From: Doris montereyensis
Lineage: Eukaryota > Mollusca > Gastropoda > Nudibranchia > Dorididae
Direction of reading: 5' to 3'
Length of the DNA stretch: 64,000 bases
Assembly: GCA_037039925.1 (NCBI GenBank)
Contig: JAXRKP010000876.1
Span: 62,001-126,000, forward strand
Shown: positions 36,083 through 49,094 of the stretch, one piece after another
Layout of the letters: each line of letters begins with the position of its first letter
How positions within the stretch are numbered: the first letter of the stretch is position 1
Notes under the pieces: model-generated
Database searches by the model: none
What the model was told of the DNA's origin: nothing
What the model saw: only the letters and a program-made list of their open reading frames with translations
Translations under genes and position numbers: made by a program

Positions 36083-36692
36083 TCTTGCTGTTTCCGCTTA
36101 ATTCACACTGAAATCACCGCATATGATGGAGGTGAGGGAAATTTTAATGAAACAAATTCTTGGGTTTACATGAACTTTTAAACATCTGCGAAGCCGCCCA
36201 GGGTCATGTGTTTTGATGGTCATGATTTTATACTTTAAATGTCATACATTATACCTTCTTTCATCCTTGTTCCGTCTCCATTTGGATGGGATTTATCCTA
36301 GCCAAATGAGACCGTCAGTGATGAAGTTTTTATGTTATGATTCACTATTATTTTAAAAAAAAACCCAACTATTATAGTTTTAACACAATTATATGCACAA
36401 CAATATTGACATTATATTTTGAGCCGTCATTATTGGCTCTTTTCAGAAACTCTTCAGAGTTATCAGATTCTATTACTGGCTTTGAATGAATGTTACACGG
36501 GAATCTTTTCTTTTCTTTTGTTTTTTTTAGTGGGGATGCATGCCGATCCTGAACAAGTCATTTTTGTCCAAAGTAAAGCAAATCTAGTTCATAGTCATGC
36601 CAAAAAAAGCTCAGTATCAATGCTATTTGTTTTAGACTTGTTTCAGAGTCTTGCATAAAAAAAGTTTGTCTTTAAATTTTCCCCAAAAAATG

Positions 36693-36694
<2 letters not shown>

Positions 36695-36782
<88 letters not shown>
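36695..36782. repeat. (AT)n microsatellite
   Basis: An uninterrupted TA dinucleotide run of about 85 bp. It is surrounded by AT-rich unique sequence (36082-36694), including an A-run near 36353 and no supported gene. Confidence 0.98.
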
Positions 36783-36784
<2 letters not shown>

Positions 36785-36879
36785 TTTTAAAAACTCATAA
36801 CATCAAAATCGTTGCATTTATCAAAAATCCCCAAGACTGACTCTGGATTTTGGACCAAATAATGTGTGTGCAAAGTTAC

Positions 36880-37130
36880 AGCGAAGTCTGTTCAAAACTT
36901 AAAAAAATCTTTGTGATCTGATGTTGAAAAAATCTTTGTGATCTGATGTTAACCATATTTTCGTGATTGAAAATCCAACGATTCCTGAGTTTCCATGACA
37001 ACCATATTTTTGCCTCCCAAATTTTTTTTTTTTCAGCAAGGCCATTGTTTGCTTTTAGGGATCTGATGTTAACCTCCCAAATTCCTGAGTTTCCATGACA
37101 ACCATATTTTTGCCTCCCAAATTTTTTCAG
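36880..37130. repeat. Local duplicated segments
   Basis: AAAAAATCTTTGTGATCTGA occurs twice at about 36902-36950, and CCTGAGTTTCCATGACAACC with ATATTTTTGCCTCCCAAATT occurs at about 36984-37023 and 37083-37122. These are small local duplications rather than a regular array. A C-rich run follows at 37210-37255. Confidence 0.75.
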
Positions 37131-37699
37131 CTGGTTTAGAAAGGCTGAGTTCAATGGTGGTGATTAAAATTGTTAGCGTTTTTTAGGACTGGTAAAAATG
37201 GTGTTCAGGACCCCCCCCCCACCACCACCACCACCCCCACCCCCCTCCCCTCCCCTCAAGGTCAGATTTACACCTTGTCTCGGCTGTTTTGAGCTGAGAT
37301 TTACCGTCCAAAGAACCACTTGAAACGTTTCCATTATTGGGCCATTCCACCTCACTTGGAACAAAATTGACTTCTCCTCTTTTATTTTTTTTTGTTTTTT
37401 TTTATTGTCTTCTTTTCTTTTGTTTGTCTTCTTTTCTTTTGTTTGTCTTCTTTTGTCTGAGCTCATGATGAAGTGAAAAGGAAGAACAGGCAGTGGAGTT
37501 TGTGTTTCACTATGAGTCATGAGACGCGGATCGGGATATTGGGTTTTATGTGCTGTGAAAGACACTTTTTTTGTATGATAGGAAATGAAGCTTGAATCCT
37601 TTGGTACTTAAATGTGGTTTACTACATTTATGAGTGCCTAAGTTGCCTCATTTGCTAGGCACTGTGCGTTTGAGAAACGATGTAATATAATAATTTTAA

Positions 37700-38217
37700 A
37701 AAGTAGTAAGTCCCATACTCAAAGAGTTGAGTGTAGGATAATCAAAGTAAAGTAAGTCTCATGCTCAAAGAGTTGAGTGTAGGGAAATCAAAGTAAAGTA
37801 AGTCTCATGCTCAAAGAGTTGAGTCTAGAGAAATCAAAGTAAAATAAGTCTCATGCTCAAAAGAGTTGTGTTTAGGGAAATCAAAGTAAAGTAAGTCTAT
37901 ACTCAAAGAGTTGAGTGTAGGCAAATCAAAAGTAAAGTAAGTCTTATTCACTCAAAGAGTTGAGTGTAGAGAAATCAAAGTAAAGTAAGTCTTATACTCA
38001 AGAGTTGAGTGTAGAGAAATCAAAGTAAAGTAAGTCTCATACTCAAAGGGATGAGTGTAGGAAATCAAAGTAAAGTAAGTCTCAATACTCAAAGAGTTGA
38101 TAATGTAAAGTAAGGTAATCAAAGTAAAGTAAGTCTGATACTCAAAGAGTTGAACGTAGGGAAATCAAAGTAAAGTAAGTCTCATACTCAAAGAGTTGAG
38201 TGTAGGGAAATCAGGAG
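37700..38217. repeat. About 46-bp tandem repeat (AAATCAAAGTAAAGTAAGTC)
   Basis: About 11 copies of AAATCAAAGTAAAGTAAGTC followed by TCATACTCAAAGAGTTGAGT and GTAGGG. Each unit carries AAAG/TAAGTC, and the array ends about 85 bases before candidate exon 1 of gene 2. Confidence 0.93.
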
Positions 38218-38308
38218 TAGAGTGTTAATTTTTCTAGGCATACATACAGCATAACGTGGTAGTTTTGACATCGCTTTCCACGCCGCCTTCACTTTCACCT
38301 AGCTACCC

Positions 38309-38350
38309 ATGTCGCTGCTGGGTCGCCAGGACTGGAACGAGAGAAAACAG
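38309..38350 (+). CDS. Candidate first coding exon of gene 2 (MSLLGRQDWNERKQ)
   Basis: ATG at 38309 opens MSLLGRQDWNERKQ and reaches CAG/GTTGTT at 38351 in phase 0. The in-frame TAG immediately upstream (38300-38302) also completes a pyrimidine-rich acceptor (TTCACTTTCACCTAG), so this could be an initiator exon or an internal exon starting at 38303. The chain of phases through 41114-41183 and 49095-49130 into the Pro-rich start of the large exon is consistent. No family match is recognised. Confidence 0.35.
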
Positions 38351-39510
38351 GTTGTTGTTGTTTTTACTTCATCGACTAGGGATAGGCACAGAATTATATC
38401 TGTATTAAATTGTTTATATGCGGTTTTACTTTTGGAGTGTTGATTGATAAGAGTTAACACCATGTAGAGAAAACTGACATCTGCTCATCCATTGGCCAGA
38501 AAGCTCCTCTTGTGAATCAAGTCTAACGGCTCAAGGCGAATGCTGAATTTGTGAATTTTGAGGGACCGCTTGATTTTTGATGTTGAGAGATTGTAAAGTT
38601 TTAGGAAACACTAAATTGTAAATGTTGAAGGAGGGCTTAATTGTAAATATTGGAGGAACACTAAATTGATTGTGATTTTATTGCATTACCTTAGATTGTA
38701 GCAGATGACAGATCTGGGACATTTGTATCTCAAAAGAAAATTTGTATATCTTATAGCAGCAAAAAATGGCTTTTATATAATATGCCATAGAGCTAATTGA
38801 AAAATGGGAGCTTGCATCACAGCATGTTGGGTTTAGTCTAGGGTGTCTTGGATTTTCAGGAGATGTTTTGCAGCATAATGAAATTTCTGTTTCATCTACA
38901 GCATGCGTTTAAACAGGGTTTGTATGTTCGTTGTACGTTTGTGTATTGGTATTAGTGATTTGTTTTTTATTCGACTCATTTGAGAGAAGCGTCTGTCGCA
39001 TTAGAATCGGTTCTGTTTGTCTTATCTTTTCTTTATACTTGTATTTAATTTGTGCTTTGGTAATGGTTAGAAATACACAAAAAAGGAATAATGGGGTGGA
39101 ACCCTTTTTTTAAAACTTTTATGGTTCTTCTCAAGCACACAGCAAACTATGACGGGACTCAGTTGTGAACAGGGACCGCTAGCTCTTTTCTCTGTGGCCA
39201 TCCCAACATTGTGTCTCAGCCTTCGCTAAAAATATTATATATACATAGCAAATGATAGCAAATTGTTTAGTTTGTTACAAATGATACCACCATGGCACGC
39301 GTATTTGTATGTGTATATTATCTGCTACTGTTTTCATGGGTCAGGTACGTAATTAATTACCTATTATGAGTGGTCTCGGTTGAGCGCATGCCAAGGAAAG
39401 ACATTTCAAAGAGTTTTCTGTCTGTGTAGAATGTTTAAAGTTGTGTCTAAGTCTAAGACTTCCAGAATGTTGAACTTGTTGAATTTTACTGGCACAGTTT
39501 TTACTATGCC
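38351..39510. other. Unique region, probable gene 2 intron
   Basis: AT-rich sequence without a regular array. Near 38570-38670 there are three related AAATTGTAAATGTTG-like segments. No exon or RNA gene is supported. Confidence 0.45.
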
Positions 39511-39514
39511 ATGT

Positions 39515-40095
39515 TATAATACCCCACAGGATAGTTCCATCCGCGTGTAGTCGATCAATAATACCCCACAGGATAGTTCCATCCGCGTGTAGTCGATCCA
39601 ATAGTACCCCACAGGAAAGTTCCATCCGCGTGTAGTTGATCCAATAATACCCCACAGGATAGTTCCATCCGCGTGTAGTTGTAGTTGATCCAATAATACC
39701 CCACAGGATAGTTCCATCCGTGTAGTCGATCCAATAATACCCCACAGGATAGTTCCATCCCGCGTGTAGTCGATCCAATAATACCCCACAAGATAGTTCC
39801 ATCCACGTGTAGTTGATCCAATAATACCCCACAAGATAGTTCCATCCACGTGTAGTCGATCCAATAATACCCCACAAGATAGTTCCATCCACGTGTAGTT
39901 GATCCAATAATACCCCACAAGATAGTTCCATCCACGTGTAGTTGATCCAATAATACCCCACAAGATAGTTCCATCCACGTGTAGTTGATCCAATAATACC
40001 CCACAAGATAGGGCATCCGCGTGTAGTTGTAGTCTAACCAATAGTACCCCACAGGATAGTTCCATCTGTGTAGTCCAACCAATTATGTCAACATG
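39515..40095. repeat. About 41-bp tandem repeat (AATACCCCACAGGATAGTTC)
   Basis: About 14 copies of GATCCAATAATACCCCACAG followed by GATAGTTCCATCCGCGTGTA. The GGATAG and CGCG variant is found at the outer ends and AAGATAG with CACG in the centre. Three minus-strand open frames of 175-217 residues (GYYW..., WNYPVG) are its translations. Confidence 0.95.
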
Positions 40096-40169
40096 CAGTT
40101 GTAGGCTCTTCCACTGCAACGATATATAAGATTTATTGTATAAAAGGACGAATCATAATTCATCGTCAC

Positions 40170-40290
40170 AACCAAGTCAAGAGGGCAGTTGTAACAACCA
40201 AGTCAAGAGGGCAAACAACCAAGTCAAGAGGGCAGTTGTAACAACCAAGTCCAAGAGGACAGTTGTAACAACCAAGTCAAGAGGGGCAGA
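40170..40290. repeat. 26-bp tandem repeat (AACCAAGTCAAGAGGGCAGT)
   Basis: About five copies of AACCAAGTCAAGAGGGCAGT followed by TGTAAC, with deletions in the second copy. It is short and non-coding as far as visible. Confidence 0.88.
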
Positions 40291-40529
40291 TGTAACTTTT
40301 GCCCTAGGAAAAGAAAAGAGGCTGTCTGTTAGAATTGATCCTTGGCGTTTTTTCCCCCACATGAACAAATCTCAAGCACAGCGCTATTATCAGTTTTCAT
40401 GATTTTAAAATGAATGTAAACACACAAAATATTATGTTTAGATTTCTCTTGGTCTTAATTTTTGTTCGATCTTCTTTCTTTCCCCCTCCCCCTCCCTCCC
40501 CCCCTCACTTCCCTATAGTGATAAACTTA

Positions 40530-41095
40530 ATAGCTACTTTAACCTATTTACTGGTATTCCTTCCTGTGTATGGGTACTTGTAACTATTTACAGGTATTCA
40601 TTCCTGTGTATGGGTGCTTTTCCTATTTACAGGTATTCATTCCTGTGTATGGGTACTTTTAACTATTTACAGGTATTCCTTCCTGTGTATGGGTTCTTTT
40701 AACTATTTACAGGTATTGTTTATTCCTGATCTTCTTCTTTCCCCCTCCTCCTCCCTCTCCTCCCCCTCACTTCCCTATGGGTAGCTTTTAACTATTTACA
40801 GGTATTCCTTCCTGTGTATGGGTACTTTGAACTATTTACAGGTATTCATTCCTGTGTATGTGTACTTTAACTATTTACAGGTATTCATTCCTGTGTATGG
40901 GTACTTTTAACTATTTACAGGTATTCATTCCTGTGTATGGGTACTTTTAACTATTTACAGGTATTCATTCCTGTGTATGGGTACTTTTAACTATTTACAG
41001 GTATTCATTCCTGTGTATGGGTTCTTTGAACTATTTACAGGTATTCATTCCTGTGTATGTGTACTTTAAACTATTTACAGGTATTCATTCCTGTG
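40530..41095. repeat. 40-bp tandem repeat with splice-acceptor-like core
   Basis: About 13 copies of TTAACTATTTACAGGTATTC followed by ATTCCTGTGTATGGGTACTT. Each unit has ACTATTTACAG/GT, a branch-like and acceptor-like string. A pyrimidine block (TTCTTTCTTTCCCCCTCC, about 40465-40520) is duplicated inside the array at about 40725-40785. The last copy continues directly into a candidate exon (41114-41183). Confidence 0.92.
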
Positions 41096-41113
41096 TAACG
41101 CAAACATCACAAG

Positions 41114-41183
41114 GCGGGAAGAAGGCCCCAGTTTGCAGATTTTCTCTGGTGCCTACTGCATTCAGGATTTTCCACTTTGACGG
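41114..41183 (+). CDS. Candidate small exon of gene 2
   Basis: 70 bases lie between CATCACAAG and a strong donor CGG/GTGAGT. Phase 0 in, phase 1 out gives AGRRPQFADFLWCLLHSGFS then TLT. This phase pattern fits between the exon at 38309 and the exon at 49095. The acceptor context is weak. If the exon instead starts at the repeat-borne TTTACAG (41062-41081 region), a stop appears. No family is recognised. Confidence 0.3.
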
Positions 41184-41629
41184 GTGAGTATATTTATAAA
41201 ACATGTTAGGGTGTGCGGTGTGCAAGTTAGGGGGGGGGGTTGGGGGGGTTCTGGTTGCATCCCTGATGTATATTGGGCTAAGCTGTGTTTTTGTTGATGT
41301 GAAAAACCCCAAGTAAAGTAAGTGAACCACTGAGACTCGAGAGATGTTGGCAATGGAATGTTTCTTTGTTCTGGAAAAATCTGTGAAATGAAATGAAACA
41401 TAGCAATTTAATACAGAAGAAAAGTAAAACTCTCCGTGTATAGAAATCAACTGAAATTGATCTAGTCTCCTCACTTCTCTTGAAAAGTCGATAGTTATTA
41501 AAGAAGATCAGACACATCCATTGCACCAAGAGTTTAGATTATCAGAAAGAAGCAATAGATTTTTGTGTAAAAGAACAAAGTAAAAAGATACAAAAAATGT
41601 ATTTATTCCTTTTTTTATGCAATAAAACT

Positions 41630-44215
41630 TCTGCCACCTGAGCACAAACCATGAATATTTTCCTCCTATCCACCCGCCAATCTGCCACCTGAGCACAAAC
41701 CATGAATATTTTCCTCCTATCTGCCAACTGAGCACAAACCATGAATATTTTCCTCCTATCCACCTTCCTATCTGCCAACTGAGCACAGACCATGACTATT
41801 TAGTCCTATCCACCTTCCTATCTGCCAACTGAGCACAGACCATGAATATTTTCCTCCTAGTCCTATCCACCTTCCTATCTGCCAACTGAGCACAGACCAT
41901 GAATATTTTCCTCCTAGTCCTATCCACCTTCCCCTATCTGCCAACTGAGCACAGACCATGAATATTTTCCTCCTATCTGCCACCTGAGCACAGACCATGG
42001 ATATTTTCCTTCCTAGCACAGACCATGGATATTTTTCCTATCTGCCAACTGAGCACAGACCATGAATATTTTCCTCCTATCCACCTTCCTATCTGCCAAC
42101 TGAGCACAGACCATGAATATTTTCCTCCTATCCACCTTCCTATCTGCCAACTGAGCACAGACCATGAATATTTTCCTCCTATCTGCCAACTGAGCTATCT
42201 GCCAACTGAGCACAGACCATGAATATTTTCCTATCTGCCCTGAGCACAGACCTTCCTATCTGCCAACTGAGCACAGACCATGAATATTTTCCTATCTGCC
42301 AACTGAGCACAGACCATGAATATTTTCCTCCTATCTGCCAACTGAGCACAGACCATGAATATTTTCCTATCTGCCAACTGAGCACAGACCATGAATATTT
42401 TTCTGCCAACTGAGCACAGACCATGAATATTTTCCTCCTATCTGCCAACTGAGCACAGACCATGAATATTTTCCTCCTATCTGCCAACTGAGCACAGACC
42501 ATGAATATTTTCCTCCTATCTGCCAACTGAGCACAGACCATGACTATTTTCCTCCTATCTGCCAACTGAGCACAGACCATGAATATTTTCCTCCTATCTG
42601 CCAACTGAGCACAGACCATGAATATTTTCCCTCCTATCCTGCCAACTGAGCACAAACCATGAATATTTTCCTCCTATCTGCCAACTGAGCACAGACCATG
42701 AATATTTTCCTCCTATCTGCCAACTGAGCCAGACCATGAATATTTTCCTCCTATCTGCCAACTGAGCACAGACCATGACTATTTTCCTCCTATCTGCCAA
42801 CTGAGCACAGACCATGAATATTTTCCTCCTATCCACCTTCCTATCTGCCAACTGAGCACAGACCATGAATATTTTCCTCCTATCTGCCAACTGAGCACAA
42901 ACCATGAATATTTTCCTATCTATCTGCCACCTGAGCACAGACCATGAATATTTTCCTCCTATCCACCTTCCTATCTGCCAACTGAGCACAGACCATGAAT
43001 ATTTTCCTCCTATCTGCCAACTGAGCACAGACCATGAATATTTTTCCCATCCACCTATCTGCCAACTGAGCACAGACCATGAATATTTTCCACCTCCTAT
43101 CTGCCAACTGAGCACAGACCATGAATATTTTCCTCCTATCTGCCAACTGAGCACAGACCATGAATATTTTCCTCCTATCTGCCAACTGAGCACAAACCAT
43201 GAATATTTTCCTCCTATCTGCCACCTGAGCACAGACCATGAATATTTTTCCTATCCACATCACATCTGCCAACTGACAGAATGAATATTTTCCTCCTATC
43301 TGCCAACTGAGCACAGACCATGAATATTTTCCTCCTATCTGCCAACTGAGCACAGACCATGAATATTTTCCTCCTATCTGACTGAGCACAGACCATGAAT
43401 ATTTTCCTCCTATCTGCCAACTGAGCACAGACCATGAATATTTTCCTCCTATCTGCCAACTGAGCACAGACCATGAATATTTTCCTCCTATCTGCCAACT
43501 GAGCACAGACCATGAATATTTTCCTCCTATCTGCCAACTGAGCACAGACCATGAAATTTTCCTCCTATCTGCCAACTGAGCACAGACCATGAATATTTTC
43601 CTCCCATCTGCCAACTGAGCACAGACCATGAATATTTTCCTCCTATCCACCTTCCTATCTGCCAACTGAGCACAGACCATGACTATTTTCCTCCTATCTG
43701 CCACCTGAGCACAGACCATGAATATTTTCCTCCTATCTGCCAACTGAGCACAGACCATGACTATTTTCCTCCTATCTGCCAACTGAGCACAGACCATGAA
43801 TATTTTCTATCTCCTATCTGCCAACTGAGCACAGACCATGGATATTTTCCTCCTATCTGCCAACTGAGCACAGACCATGAATATTTTCCTCCTATCTGCC
43901 AACTGAGCACAGACCATGAATATTTTCCTCCTATCTGCCAACTGAGCACAGACCATGACTATTTTCCTCCTATCTGCCAACTGAGCACAGACCATGACTA
44001 TTTTCCTCCTATCTGCCAACTGAGCACAGACCATGAATATTTTCCTTCCTATCTGCCAACTGAGCACAGACCATGAATATTTTCTTCTATCCACCTTCTA
44101 TCTGCCAACTGAGCACAGGCCATGAATATTTTCCTCCTATCTGCCAACTGAGCACAGACCATGAATATTTTCCTCCTATCCATCTTCCTACACTCAGCAC
44201 AGACCATGAATATTG
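41630..44215. repeat. 38-bp tandem repeat (CTGCCAACTGAGCACAGACC)
   Basis: About 65 copies of CTGCCAACTGAGCACAGACC followed by ATGAATATTTTCCTCCTAT. Some units carry an extra CCACCTTCCTAT. Variants include CACAAACC (mostly left end) and ATGACTATT. Repeats are head to tail without unique spacers, so it is not CRISPR-like. Minus-strand open frames of up to 293 residues (MVCAQLADRRKIF) are its translations. Confidence 0.97.
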
Positions 44216-44744
44216 TGGCTGAATGTGAATTGTGCCAACTGAAACAACTGCCATGAGTCTATTTCGGAAATAGGCGGGGGGGGGGAGTTAGATTTGTTTT
44301 CCAACTGGATGCACATCTGATCCAATTGAATATGAAATCTTTGCTTTTGTCTTGACTTTGGAGTAACGTCTCTTATAACTTTGTGCCTTGTCAAGGGGTG
44401 GGGGGGTCACAAGGACCATGAATGTTTTATGTCCAAAGGTTGAACAATTTTCCTATACCCCCCCCACCTCTCCTATCTGCCAACGTGGATTGCTACGACT
44501 GGTTGGACGGACAATGATAAAAAAAAAGAGGAAGTTCTGTCCTGTGTTTATCACAACACCTTGTTCACTATCTGCCAACTCATGGGTTGTGGATGAGGGT
44601 GAAATTGAAATCCTGCCATGAAGATTTACCTTAGTTGTGGATGAGGGTGAAATTAACGAAATCCTGCCATGGAGATTACCTAGTTTGTGGATGAGGGTGA
44701 AGTCTGATCTGGAGAACCTTGCAGGTGCTACTAAATCTAGGTGC
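44216..44744. other. Spacer between two large arrays
   Basis: This contains G-runs (44275-44284, 44398-44406), a C-run (44459-44467) and three related GTTGTGGATGAGGGTGAAAT segments (about 44585-44705). Single TATCTGCCAAC words from the left array persist at 44473 and 44569. No gene is supported. Confidence 0.6.
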
Positions 44745-47460
44745 CATGGAGTGCTACTACTCAAAGTGTGGATGACGTATACCAGTGCTACTACTCAAAG
44801 TGAGGTACGTATACCAGTGTTACTACTCAAAGTGTGCCAGTACGTATACCAGTGTTACTACTCAAAGTGTGGCACGTATACCAGTGCTACTACTCAAAGT
44901 GTGAATGTATACCAGTGCTACTACTCAAAGTGTGGTACGTATACCAGTGCTACTACTCAAAGTGTGATACGTATGCAGTGCTACTCAAAGTGTGATACGT
45001 ATACCAGTGCTACTACAAAGTGTGATAGAATACCAGTGCTACTACTCAAAGTGTGGTATGTATACCAGTGTTACTACTCAAAGTGTGGTAATATACCAGT
45101 GCTACTACTCAAAGTTTGTACCAGTGTTACTCCAAAGTGTGGATGATACCAGTGCTACTCAAAGTGTGGTACGTATACCAGTGCTACCACTACTCAAAGT
45201 GGTACATGTACCAGTGCTACTACTCAAAGTGTGGCATTACCAGTGCTATCAAAGTGTGGCACGATACCAGTGCTTACTCAAAGTGTGGTACGTATACCAG
45301 TGCTACTACTCAAAGTGTGGTACGTGTACCAGTGCTACTACTCAAAGTGTGGTACATACCAGTGCTACTACTCAAAGTGTGGTTCGTATACCCTCTACTA
45401 CTCAAAGTGTGGCACGATACCAGTGCTACTACTCCAAAGTGGAGACGGACAATGATAAAAAAAGTGTGGCACGTGTACCAGTGCTAGTACTCAAAGTGTG
45501 GTACATACCAGTGCGACTACTCAAAGAAATGCATTGGCAGTGCACTACTCAAAGTGTACCAGTGCTACTACTCAAAGTGTAATACGATACCAGTGCTACT
45601 ACTCAAAGTGTGGAGATTACCAGTGCTAGGTACTCAAAGTGGACATGTACCAGTGCTACTACTCAAAGTGTAACGTATACCAGTGCTACTACTGAAGATT
45701 ACCAGTTCTACTACTCAAAGTGTGGTACATAACCAGTGCTCTGAAAGTGTAACGATACCAGTCTACTACTCAAAGTGTGAGATACCAATGCTACTACTCA
45801 AAGTTGTGGATGACCAGTTCTAAATTAACAAAACCAGTGCTACTACTCAAAGGGAGATTACAGTGCTACTACTCAAAAGTGTGTGATGTGTACCAGTGCT
45901 AGTACTCAAGTGTGATACGTATACCAGTGCTACTACTCAAAGTGGAGATTACCTTACTACTCCAAGTGTGATACGAGTGGCTACTGAAAGTTAACGTAAC
46001 CAGTGCTACTGCCAAATGGAGATTACCTTTACTACTCCAAATGAGGGTGAAAGTGCTACTCAAAGTGTGATCATTATACCAGTGCTACTACTCAAAGTGT
46101 GTGGATACCAGTGCTACTACTCAAAGTGTGAACGTATAACTTTATGAGATTATACCAGTGCTACTCAAAGTGTGTGGACGTGAGGGTGCTACTCAAAGTG
46201 TGGTACGTGTACCAGTGCTGCTCAAAGTGTGGATATACCATAGGTTGTGGACTCAAACTGTGGTATGTATACCAGTGCTACTCAAAGTGTGGTACGTATA
46301 CCAGTGCTACTCAAAGTGTGGTACATATACCAGTGCTACTCAAAGTGTGGCAATGTGATACCAGTGCTACTCAAAGTGTGGTACGTATACCAGTGCTACT
46401 ACTCAAAGTGTGGTACGTATACCAGTGCTACTACTCAAAGTGTGGTACGCATGTACAGTTACTACTCAAAGTGTGGCACGTATACCAGTGCTACTACTCA
46501 AAGTGTGAAATCGATATACCAGTGCCTACTCAAAGTGTGAGTACCGTATACCAGTGCTACTACTCAAAAGTGATAATGATACCAGTGCTACTACTCAAAG
46601 TGTGGTACGTTACCAGTGCTACTCAAGTGCTACTGCTCCAAAGTGTGGTACGTATACCAGTGCTACTACTCAAAGTGTATGTATACCAGTGCTACCCAAA
46701 TACGATACCAGTGTGCATGTATACTAGTGCTACTACAAAAGTGTGCACATATACCAGTGCTACTCAAAGTGTGGTACGTATACCAGTACTACTACTCAAA
46801 GTGTGGTACGTCACCAGTACTACTACTCAAAGTGTGGTACATATACCAGTGCTACTACTCAAAGTGTGGCACATATACCAGTGCTACTACTCAAAGTGTG
46901 TTACGTATACCAGTACTACTACAAAGTGTGGTATGTATACCAGTACTACTACTCAAAGTGTGGTATGTACCAGTATACCAGTGTGTGGTGTTACTACTCA
47001 AAGTGTGGTACCGTGTACCAGTGCTACTACTCAAAGTGTGATACGTATACCATGCTACTCAAAGTGTGGTACGTATACCAGTGCTACTACTCAAAGTGTG
47101 GTACGTGTACAGTAGTACCAGTGCTACTACTCTCAAAGTGTGTGTATACTAGTGCTACTACTCAAAGTGTGGTATATCAGTGCTACTACTCAAAGTGTGT
47201 GTACTACTCAAAGTGTGGTAATGTGTACCAGTGCTACTACTCAAAGTGTGGTACGTGTACCAGTGCTACTCAAAGTGTGGAATGCGTGTACCATTGGTGC
47301 TACTACTCAAAGTGTGGTACATACCAGTCTACTCAAAGTGTGGTGCGTGTACCAGTTACTCAAAGTGTGATACGTATACCAGTGCTACTACTCAAAGTGT
47401 TACGTTACCTTTCTCAAAGTTGATACGTATACCAGTGCTACTACTCAAAGTTTAGTACAA
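44745..47460. repeat. About 32-bp tandem repeat (CCAGTGCTACTACTCAAAGT)
   Basis: About 85 copies of CCAGTGCTACTACTCAAAGT followed by GTGGTACGTATA. Many units differ by loss of a CTA triplet or small deletions, most heavily between 45500 and 46150. Tyr/Cys/Ser-rich open frames of up to 323 residues are repeat translations. Confidence 0.96.
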
Positions 47461-48960
47461 TGCTACTCTCAAAGTTGATACGTGTACCAGTTTAGTACTT
47501 TGAGTACAGTGCTACTCTTTTAGTACAATGCTCAAAGTGTTATGTACCAGTGCTACTACTCAAAGTGTGATAGTACAATGCTCTTTGAGTACAGTGCTAC
47601 ACCTTCAAACTGAGTACCGATAAGTGCTACTACCTCAAAGCCCTTTACGTACAGTGCTCTCAAAGTTTAATTACAAGTGCTACTACTCAAAGTTGACGTG
47701 ATACCAGTGCTGCTCTTTGGAGATACAATGCTACTCCAAAGCTTGGAGTACCAATGCTACTCAAAGTTGGCACGTACAATGCTCTTTTAGTACAATACTC
47801 TTTGAGTATACCAATACTCTTTACGTACCAGTGCTCTTTGTAGTACCAATGCTCTTTGAGTACCAATGCTCTTTGAGTATACAAGTGCTACTCTTTTAGT
47901 ACCAATGCTCTTTAGTACAGTGCTCTTTTAGTACAATGCTCTTTTAGTACAATGCTACTCAAAGTGTTTACGTATACCAATGCTCTTTGAGTACAGCGCT
48001 ACTCTTTTAGTGTACCAATGCTCTTTTAGTACAATGCTCTTGTGAGTACATAAGTGCGCTCTTTTAGTACAATGCTCTCAAAGTTGGTACGTACAGTGCT
48101 ACTACTTTTTAGTACAATGCTCCAAAGTTTGAGTACCAATGCTCTACTCAAAGTTTAGTACAATGCTACTTTGAGTGCAATCTTTTGAGTACAATGCTAC
48201 TGTTTCAAAGTGTGTACAATACCAGTTGAACAAGGCAAACTACCAGTGCTACTACTCAAATCAGATAGTTTGAGTGGCACAATACCAGTTCTAAACAATG
48301 TTATGATACCAGTGAACTTTTCGTTACCAGTTCTTTTGTCTTCATACTACTACTCTTGGTACCCCTATCAGTGATTAGTGAAATACCAGTTACTAAGGAA
48401 GTGGCTGCTTACCAACACTCAAAGTGTGGTGAGTGGTACGGTACTCAATGAGCCATGTCTACCAGTTGGTGGAGATTACTGTAGTACATGTGTGTTAAGT
48501 TTTCTTTCTTTGAGTACATTCCATCTTGGATTCACTCCCTTTGAGTACAATGAGCCTCTTTTATACCAATTGAGTACAGCTTATTGAGTACAATGAGCCA
48601 TTGTAGTACCATGTTCTTTGAGATTAGAATGCCCTTTGAGTCCAGCTTCTTTGGTACAATGCTCTTTAGTACAATGCTCTTTGAACAACCTCTTTTAGTG
48701 ATGATTAGTGCAATCTTTGAGTACAATCCCCCTGAGTACAATGCTCTTTGAGCTGGTCTTTGAGTACAATGTTTTTAGTACATTTTATGCTTCTACCCAT
48801 TTAGTGCTCTTTGAGGCAATAAGTTTGGGACAAGCTCTTTTAGTACAAGAGCCTTTAGTCAATGCCTCTTGAGTACAACGCCTTTAGTACAATGCTCTTT
48901 GAGTACAAGCTCTTTAGTGACCATGCTCTTTGAGTACAATTTTTAGTACAATGCTTGTTT
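47460..48960. repeat. Degenerate continuation with inverted TACTCAAAG core
   Basis: The 32-bp array decays into TACAATGCTCTTTGAGTACA-like units. CTTTGAGTA is the reverse complement of TACTCAAAG of the parent array, while ACCAATGCT keeps the parent orientation, so the units combine both orientations. Spacing is irregular. No open frame is meaningful. Confidence 0.8.
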
Positions 48961-49094
48961 CACTTACTGGTCTGTGTCACGTTGAACAAGTCAAACTGCC
49001 GGTACACCACATCAGATAGTTTGAGAGACAATAAAGTTCTAAACAATGTTATTTGGAACTTTTTTTCCTCTATTTGTTTCTCCTCTTTCTCTAG

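Noticed and set aside
39353..40119. Minus-strand Trp/Gly-rich open frames of 175-217 residues
   Set aside because: Three overlapping frames give variants of one peptide, as expected from a 41-bp unit not divisible by three.
41508..44094. Repetitive open frames of up to 293 residues and a CRISPR-like look
   Set aside because: The 38-bp units are directly adjacent, with no unique spacers. The peptides are repeat translations on both strands, in an animal genome.
44637..47455. Cys/Tyr-rich open frames of up to 323 residues resembling a secreted cysteine-rich protein
   Set aside because: Frames change with every small deletion in the 32-bp unit and all three frames are similarly open. No signal peptide or exon structure.
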